A program made the translations under genes and the position numbers. The notes beneath the pieces were generated by a model. That model saw only the letters and a program-made list of their open reading frames with translations, did not search any database and was not told the origin of the DNA. A stretch of 10,595 nucleotides of DNA from positions 1 through 10,595 of the forward strand of contig CAJYIG010000018.1 in NCBI GenBank assembly GCA_913774725.1. The letters run 5' to 3'. Positions 6,287-10,595 of the stretch are shown one piece after another; the stretch's first letter is position 1, and each line of letters begins with the position of its first letter. The DNA comes from an uncultured Curtobacterium sp. (GTDB lineage: Bacteria; Actinomycetota; Actinomycetes; Actinomycetales; Microbacteriaceae).

Positions 6287-6507
6287 GCGAACGTCCTGAC
6301 GGTGACTAATAGCCGGAACGCCGGCAACAGCTACTCAGCGTTGAGGTGCGCCAAGCCAGCGGCGATCGCATCATCAGCGGCCATCCTGCCGGCAGCAACT
6401 CGCTGACTCAGCTCGCGCAAGGTCGCTTATGGACGAGGTGAAACACCGCAGTCGCTCGAACGACCCCTCGGGAAGCCTCTTCAGTAACTCGCCTGAGTCT
6501 TATGTGC
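6287..6507. other. Gene-free stretch with possible decayed minus-strand remnant
   Basis: No intact gene is seen. On the minus strand, two overlapping frames read like protein: 6374-6499 (containing GELLKRLPEGSFERLR, ended by TGA at 6374-6376) and 6331-6426 (containing LRELSQRVAAGRMAADDAI, ended by TAG at 6331-6333). Joined by one frameshift they would make a short helical C-terminal fragment. There is no start codon with a ribosome binding site, and I do not recognise the family. Confidence 0.25.
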
Positions 6508-7053
6508 TCAGAGTGTCCGTGGGATGAGGTCGCCGTCCTCTGTGTCGTACGTCGTCACCCGCCAGGTCGAACGGCGGTCGTCGATGACGCGCTTTAGCTC
6601 GACCAGTCGTGGGCTTGGCAATTCCTCGCCGGAGGCCTGAACGGCGTCGTAGTAGCTGGTGTCCGCCTCGGTGGCTTCAGCCTTGGTCAGGGTGACTTGG
6701 TGCCCGCGCTCAAGGCTGAGATCCGTGGCGTCGATGAACGCTTCGACACCGCTGGTCGGTTCTGCGTTGGACTCCCCAAGGAGATCCGCCCTTCCCGGGT
6801 CGGTGCTGCGGATCCGCCAGACCCAGTGCTGCGCTGCGTACTCAAGGCGGAGCCCGACGATCGGACCACCCACAGCCTCGGATTCGCCTGACAGGCTGTC
6901 GATCCAGTCAGTCGGCCACCTCACCGTGGTGGGCACCCCGGTACTCGGCCAATTAGATCCAACCGTGCTCGGAGCGGGAGGGAACGCCGTGCATCCAGCA
7001 AGCGCTATCGCGCCCGCGCTGAACAAGCCGGCCAGCATCGCATATTGTCGCAC
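6508..7053 (-). CDS. Secreted lipoprotein, possibly PepSY-like
   Basis: This 181-residue protein has a clear lipoprotein signal: a short N-terminus with Arg2, a hydrophobic run (6-19) and a lipobox LAGC with Cys21. It should be exported, lipidated at Cys21 and anchored to the outer face of the membrane. The GTG at 7053 is supported by GAGGGGG 5 bases upstream on the minus strand; an upstream extension of the frame to 7191 looks non-coding. The mature part contains two stretches of the type LxLEYxxxxWVWRI (68-81) and LKRVIDDRRSTWRV (153-166). These resemble the strand pattern of PepSY repeats, but the match is tentative and function is unknown. A TACACT (plus 7078-7083) about 25 bases upstream of the start may be its -10. 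Codon use is less GC-biased than in SulP. It has no operon partner here. Confidence 0.75.
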   Translation of the reverse strand: MRQYAMLAGLFSAGAIALAGCTAFPPAPSTVGSNWPSTGVPTTVRWPTDWIDSLSGESEAVGGPIVGLRLEYAAQHWVWRIRSTDPGRADLLGESNAEPTSGVEAFIDATDLSLERGHQVTLTKAEATEADTSYYDAVQASGEELPSPRLVELKRVIDDRRSTWRVTTYDTEDGDLIPRTL

Positions 7054-7114
7054 TACGTCCCCCTCGTGAGTAGCCCCAGTGTAGACGAGCACCTTACGTA
7101 CGGACCTCGCGAGA

Positions 7115-7154
7115 GCGCGCCCGCTAGGCAATTGTCTAGCCGACGCGGGCGCGC
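7115..7154. repeat. GC-rich inverted repeat with near-palindromic centre
   Basis: GCGCGCCCGC (7115-7124) and GCGGGCGCGC (7145-7154) are perfect 10-bp inverted arms. Between them lies the near-palindrome CTAGGCAATTGTCTAG (7124-7139, one mismatched pair). A further palindrome, CTCGCGAG, lies at 7106-7113. It sits upstream of the lipoprotein gene and a short T-rich GTTTGT follows on the plus strand. It could be a terminator, a cruciform-type binding site or a relic end of a mobile element; no choice can be made. Confidence 0.5.
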
Positions 7155-7344
7155 GTTTGTCCGTCCGGTCCGGCCGAGACTCACGGTGCAAGAAAGATCA
7201 ATCCTGCTCGCCCGCGGGTTGCGGCTCTATTTCCCCGAAGGCCGCCAACGTCGAGTCCACTACATCACCGACCGGTCCGCACCCCCGAGGGCGATGGCTG
7301 CGCGTGACCTAGACGTGCAGACCTCGGAATGGTCAGAACGACTG
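7155..7344. other. Gene-free stretch upstream of the lipoprotein
   Basis: No supported gene. The open frames on both strands have Arg-rich or low-complexity translations without starts supported by ribosome binding sites. The minus-strand part next to 7344 may contain further eroded sequence of the SnoaL-like pseudogene, but I could not recognise it. Confidence 0.4.
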
Positions 7345-7530
7345 CCCAGAGCGTGAGAACGGATGCCGCCGTGTCTGCGAACAACGTTGGGTAGAAATCG
7401 CGGGCGGGCTGCTCCCCGTACAGCGGTGAGCTCGCTATCGCCTCCGGCGTGGATAGAGCGAGCACCGCGTCCACGTCGGCTGATCCGAGAGCAGCGAGGT
7501 AGTCGGACTCGCACTCTCGATGGTCGGCGT
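7345..7530 (-). pseudogene. Frameshifted SnoaL/NTF2-like remnant
   Basis: On the minus strand, 7504 to about 7349 encodes a recognisable N-terminal half of a SnoaL-like (NTF2-fold) protein: DYLAALGSADVDAVLAL, then SSPLYGEQPARDFYP and LFADTAASVLTL. In another frame just upstream, 7530-7507 reads TPTIESAS, which would fit the start of such a protein with ATG changed to ACG. The two pieces are joined only by a frameshift near 7505-7516. After about 7345 the family resemblance stops although the family normally runs to about 110-130 residues. Lost start, frameshift and missing C-terminal half together indicate a pseudogene. SnoaL-like proteins include cyclases, isomerases and many of unknown function; no activity is claimed. 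Confidence 0.6.
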
Positions 7531-7784
7531 GACGGTGGCAGTCGTGGGCGGGATGTATTTCGTCCCGAGGCTCGCACTGAAATGGCCTCGTTGCTACCGG
7601 TGACAGTCGCGATGCACGCCGGGCCGTCGTCCGGTGGCGGACCGTCGGCCGCACAAGTTGCGCAGGAGGGCGCGAAGCTGCGAACCCCGTGGCGTCGAAC
7701 GCTCGTCGACAAATCTCTTAGACGACGGACGTCTTCCGCGCCTTGTACTCAGCCTTACAGCTTGCGAGCCGATTCGCAGCCCAG
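7531..7784. other. Gene-free stretch after the fucU operon
   Basis: No gene is supported. Downstream of the fucU stop (reading minus) there are only weak 5-bp hairpins: TGCGA/TCGCA just after the stop, and AGACG/CGTCT at 7720-7734. Neither has a T run, so an operon terminator cannot be placed firmly. Confidence 0.35.
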
Positions 7785-8252
7785 CTAGCTCTCGATGGTA
7801 GCTGTCTGTGAGTCTATGACGCCTTTGCGGAGGAGGAAACAGCCGTAGGGGCCGGGGTCGGATGTTCGGATGACTGCGTACGCTCCGCGCGCGGCTTCGT
7901 AGAAGTCGAATCGTGCTAGCGCTTCCATGGTGACTGGTTCGCCGGCGGCCCGGTCAGCGACGCGTTGCATCACCTGGTGCGCATCGACGAGCCGATCCGG
8001 TGTACCGACGACCTGCATCCGCCGGATGGGCGCATCGACGAACGTGTCCAGTGGGAGCAGGGAGAGGATCGCGGTCGTCGCCCGCTCGATATCGCATCCC
8101 GTCATGTGTACGACGCTGCCGTGGACGGTGTGTGCGGCGATGGACGCTGCTGGGTGGTTGACGTCGCAGACGAGCACCTCGTCGCCGTGCCCCATTGCCA
8201 TCAAGACGCTTAGCACCTCGGCGTTCAGGACCGGGTCGATGCCTTTCAGCAT
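7785..8252 (-). CDS. fucU: FucU-type sugar mutarotase (RbsD/FucU family)
   Basis: This 155-residue cytoplasmic enzyme of the RbsD/FucU family interconverts the anomers of a monosaccharide; L-fucose is the substrate of characterised FucU proteins. Family landmarks are the N-terminus MLKGIDPVLN, the loop MGHGDE with His22 (the conserved catalytic histidine), CDVNHPA (29-35), LPLDTFVDAP (66-75), FDFYEAARGAYAVI (115-128, Tyr118) and PYGCFLLRKG (135-144, Tyr136). The LPLDTFV segment and the FYEAARGAY block favour FucU over RbsD. The ATG at 8252 has AAGGAG 6 bases upstream, inside the end of the permease gene, so the two genes are probably translationally coupled. The gap between them is 3 bases. 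It is the last gene of the sugar operon and would pass the imported sugar in the right anomeric form to a kinase or isomerase not in this window. Confidence 0.88.
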   Translation of the reverse strand: MLKGIDPVLNAEVLSVLMAMGHGDEVLVCDVNHPAASIAAHTVHGSVVHMTGCDIERATTAILSLLPLDTFVDAPIRRMQVVGTPDRLVDAHQVMQRVADRAAGEPVTMEALARFDFYEAARGAYAVIRTSDPGPYGCFLLRKGVIDSQTATIES

Positions 8253-8255
8253 CGG

Positions 8256-9305
8256 TCACTCCTTCGCTGCGGCACGGTTGTTGAGCTGATCGAACGCGAC
8301 CGCGACGAGGATGAGTGCGCCGATCGCGATCTGCAGGGAGAACGAGTTCACGGCGAGGAGGTTGCCACCGTTGTTGAGTACGCCGATCAGCAGCGCCCCG
8401 CACGCGGCACCGATCGCGCTCCCACGTGCTCCGGACAAGCTGGCTCCGCCGATGACGCATGCGGCGATCGCCTGCAGCTCGAAACCTGTGCCAGCTGTCG
8501 GCACACCGGCGCCGAGACGTGAAGTGAGCAGGATGCCGCCGACGGCGGACAGCAGGCCCGCGATGACGTAGACGCAGACCGTCACGAGTCTGACGGGAAC
8601 ACCGGCAAGACGTGCAGCTTCCGCGTTGGACCCGACAGCGTAGACGTAGCGCCCGAACACCGTCCGCTTGAGCACGAAGGCGGCGGCGGCGGCGACCAGG
8701 ACGAAGAGGATGAGCAGGTTTGGGACGCCGGCCACCGTGCCATTGGCGAGCTGTTGGAAGCTGTCGGGCAGGCCCTGGACAGTGTTGGCGTTGGTGATTA
8801 CGAGGACGATGCCGCGAGCGATACCGAGCATGCCGAGGGTTGCGATGAACGGTGGCAGCTTGAAGCGTGTGACGACGAACCCGGTGAAGAGGCCAAGGGC
8901 AGCGCCGATGAGGAGTCCGAGCGCGATCGCGGGGACGACCGGGACGCCGTCGACGATCAGCTGTGCGGTAACTGCGCCGGACAGGCCGAGGATCGATCCC
9001 GTTGACAGGTCGATCCCGCCGGTGAGGATCACGAGGAGCTGCCCGATCGCGATGATGCCGTAGATCGAGACCTGGCGGGCGAGGTTTGCCAGGTTGTTGG
9101 CGGTGAGGAAGTCGTCGCTGAGAAGGGTCAGCGCGCCGAAGACGACGAGCAGGACGACGAGGACACCGCTCTCGCGGCCGGCGATGCTCCCGAGCGTGGC
9201 GACCCTCGGCTTCGGGCTGATCCTCGCGGTGAGGGGGGCGCCGCTGTCCCGGACGGTGCGGATGGTGGTGGTTTCGATGGCTTCGCGCCAGAGGAGTTTC
9301 GGCAT
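8256..9305 (-). CDS. Sugar ABC transporter permease (RbsC-type)
   Basis: This is a 349-residue integral membrane permease of the branched-chain/ribose-type family (BPD_transp_2), forming the channel of a sugar importer together with the ATPase encoded just upstream. Hallmarks are GGIDLSTGS (96-104), PPFIATLGML (151-160), the ATPase-coupling loop GSNAEAARLAGVPV (225-238) and GGASLSGARGS (287-297). About 8 to 10 hydrophobic segments run from residue 45 to 340. A longer open frame to 9554 overlaps the ATPase gene and gives a Ser/Pro-rich translation, so the ATG at 9305 is preferred; AGGGA lies 7 to 8 bases upstream. It follows the ATPase by 10 bases and precedes fucU by 3, so all three belong to one operon. 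The fucU partner suggests L-fucose or another hexose; the substrate-binding protein is not in this window. Confidence 0.92.
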   Translation of the reverse strand: MPKLLWREAIETTTIRTVRDSGAPLTARISPKPRVATLGSIAGRESGVLVVLLVVFGALTLLSDDFLTANNLANLARQVSIYGIIAIGQLLVILTGGIDLSTGSILGLSGAVTAQLIVDGVPVVPAIALGLLIGAALGLFTGFVVTRFKLPPFIATLGMLGIARGIVLVITNANTVQGLPDSFQQLANGTVAGVPNLLILFVLVAAAAAFVLKRTVFGRYVYAVGSNAEAARLAGVPVRLVTVCVYVIAGLLSAVGGILLTSRLGAGVPTAGTGFELQAIAACVIGGASLSGARGSAIGAACGALLIGVLNNGGNLLAVNSFSLQIAIGALILVAVAFDQLNNRAAAKE

Positions 9306-9315
9306 GAGCTTTTCC

Positions 9316-10595
9316 CTAGGGATTCTGTCCGACGGCGGTGTCGGATCGGTCGTTGCGGAGGGACGGCGTCGCACCGCTGGCGAGTTGGAGGACGTCTTCT
9401 TCGGATGCTCCGCGGGGCAGTTCACCGGCGATGGCGTCCTCGTGGAGCACGATGACGCGGTCGGCGAGACCGAGTAGCTCGGGGAGGTAGGAGGAGACGA
9501 CCACGACCGCGAGCCCCTGCCGGGCGAGGCCGTTGATGACGTCGTACAGCTCACCCTTCGCGCCGATGTCGATGCCCTTCGTGGGTTCGTCGAACATGAT
9601 CACCTTGGGTTTGGTGAGCAACCACCGGGCGAGGAGGACTTTCTGCTGGTTGCCGCCGGAGAGGGAGGAAACGGGCTGGTCGTAGGAGCCGGCCCGGATC
9701 CGGAGGCTGTCGAGCAGCGCGTCGGCTTCGCTGATCTGGGACTTCCGCGGCAGGAGCCCTTTCCGCGAACCGGTTCGCAGGCTGGCGATCGTCACGTTCT
9801 CTCTGATGGAGAGTTCGGGGAGGAGCCCGAGGACCTTCCGGTCCTCTGTGAGCAGCGCGACACCGGCATCCATCATGGTTCGGGGGCCGCCCGGTCGGAC
9901 GACCTGACCGTCGATCCGGATCTCGCCCGTTGCGATCGAGTCCGACCCGAAGATGCTCAGGAGCAGCTCGCTGCGCCCGGAGCCGAGCAGGCCGCCGATG
10001 CCGAGGATCTCGCCGCCGCGCACGGCGAGGTCGATCTGCGGGCTGTCCGGTGTGCGTCGCAGACCGGTGATGGTGAGGCGCGCGGAGTGTTCCTCGCGGA
10101 CCTCGTCCGGGTAGAGCGCGGTGACGTCCCTGCCGACCATCGCGGTGATGAGGGTGTCCTCGGTGTAGTCGGAGAGGGGCCCGCTCTGGGAGAGTTCACC
10201 GTCGCGGAGGACGGTGACCCAGTCGCCGATGGCGAACATCTCCTCGAGCCGGTGCGTGATGTACAAAATCGCGACGCCGGCTGCCTTGAAGCGTCGGATC
10301 TGCTCGAGGAGGCGATCCGACTCCGCTTCGGTCAACGCAGTCGTGGGCTCGTCGAAGACGATGACCTTGACCTGATCGGCTGTCGCGACCTTGGCGACCT
10401 CGACCAGCTGCTTCGTCGCCGCTGGCAGGTGCTCCACCGTCGCCGATGGATCGACTTCGGTGAGCCCGAGGTCGTCGAGCGCGACTCGGCATCGGTCGTG
10501 GAGCTCGCCGGTGCGGATGAGGCCTGACCTGGAGGGGAGTCTGCCCATGAACACGTTCTCGGCAACCGAGAGGTGCGGCAGCAGGCTGAGCTCCT
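9316..10595 (-). CDS. Sugar ABC transporter ATP-binding protein (RbsA-type), 5' end missing
   Basis: This is the duplicated-cassette ATPase of a ribose-type sugar importer; it runs off the right edge of the window. 425 residues are visible against about 500 for the family, so the first Walker A is missing. The visible part starts in the Q-loop region of the first cassette (ELSLLPHLSVAEN at 10557-10595). It continues with the degenerate signature HLPAATKQLVEVAK and the Walker B VIVFDEPTTALT. The second cassette has GLLGSGRSE in place of a standard Walker A, as is usual for this family, then LSGGNQQK and VIMFDEPTKGIDIGAK. The GTG at 10552 is internal, not the start, because the family match continues upstream without a break. 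It lies 10 bases before the permease gene. Energising uptake of a monosaccharide is established for the family; the sugar is inferred from fucU. Confidence 0.92.
   Translation of the reverse strand, partial: ELSLLPHLSVAENVFMGRLPSRSGLIRTGELHDRCRVALDDLGLTEVDPSATVEHLPAATKQLVEVAKVATADQVKVIVFDEPTTALTEAESDRLLEQIRRFKAAGVAILYITHRLEEMFAIGDWVTVLRDGELSQSGPLSDYTEDTLITAMVGRDVTALYPDEVREEHSARLTITGLRRTPDSPQIDLAVRGGEILGIGGLLGSGRSELLLSIFGSDSIATGEIRIDGQVVRPGGPRTMMDAGVALLTEDRKVLGLLPELSIRENVTIASLRTGSRKGLLPRKSQISEADALLDSLRIRAGSYDQPVSSLSGGNQQKVLLARWLLTKPKVIMFDEPTKGIDIGAKGELYDVINGLARQGLAVVVVSSYLPELLGLADRVIVLHEDAIAGELPRGASEEDVLQLASGATPSLRNDRSDTAVGQNP

Noticed and set aside
7260..7712. 150-residue minus-strand open frame
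   Set aside because: This is a different frame from the SnoaL-like match, Arg-rich and without recognisable motifs or a ribosome binding site.
7363..7788. 141-residue plus-strand open frame
   Set aside because: Arg-rich translation with no family features. It is antisense to the SnoaL-like pseudogene and to non-coding sequence.
9306..9554. Longer N-terminus for the sugar permease
   Set aside because: The extension is Ser/Pro/Thr-rich and overlaps the ATPase gene, which is clearly coding there. The ATG at 9305 has a ribosome binding site.
1..10595. CRISPR array, insertion sequence or phage genes
   Set aside because: No regularly spaced repeats, no transposase or integrase, and no phage structural genes were seen on either strand.

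Overview
The window is high-GC DNA with GTG starts, GC-rich codons and Shine-Dalgarno-type ribosome binding sites. This suggests a Gram-positive actinobacterium, perhaps Microbacteriaceae-like; the lineage is inferred from base composition and gene families only. No rRNA, tRNA, CRISPR array or transposase was found.

Layout, left to right. (1) 68-400, minus: a small hypothetical protein. (2) 555-2300, plus: an ABC exporter half-transporter with a membrane domain and a complete ATPase. Coding-like sequence extends upstream of its first usable start. (3) 2545-3348, plus: a PAP2-family membrane phosphatase with all three catalytic motifs. (4) 3368-4253, minus: two tandem, clearly paralogous, cysteine-free MerR-family regulators, tail-to-tail with the phosphatase. 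(5) 4254-4412: the divergent control region between the MerR pair and the next gene. It holds an 11-bp-arm dyad inside a 19-bp promoter spacer, the spacing typical of MerR promoters. (6) 4413-5933, plus: a SulP anion transporter with a C-terminal STAS domain. (7) 5944-6056: three perfect-stem hairpins packed into 113 bases. (8) 6083-6286, plus: a 67-residue protein that is only a LacI-type DNA-binding headpiece and hinge, with no effector domain. (9) 6287-7784: a gene-poor stretch with less GC-biased codon use. It holds one secreted lipoprotein (6508-7053, minus), a long GC-rich inverted repeat, and a frameshifted remnant of a SnoaL/NTF2-like gene. (10) 7785-10595, minus: a tight carbohydrate-import operon in the order ATPase (cut by the window edge), permease, and FucU-type sugar mutarotase. 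The intergenic gaps are 10 and 3 bases.

How the genes may work together. The MerR pair and the SulP transporter look like a divergent regulator/transporter unit. The hairpin block separates SulP from the mini-LacI gene and could terminate SulP transcription or act on the mini-LacI leader. The right-hand operon imports a monosaccharide by an RbsA/RbsC-type system and interconverts its anomers with FucU, so L-fucose or a similar sugar is the best substrate guess. The most unusual items are the stand-alone LacI headpiece with its hairpin leader and the duplicated cysteine-less MerR genes facing SulP.
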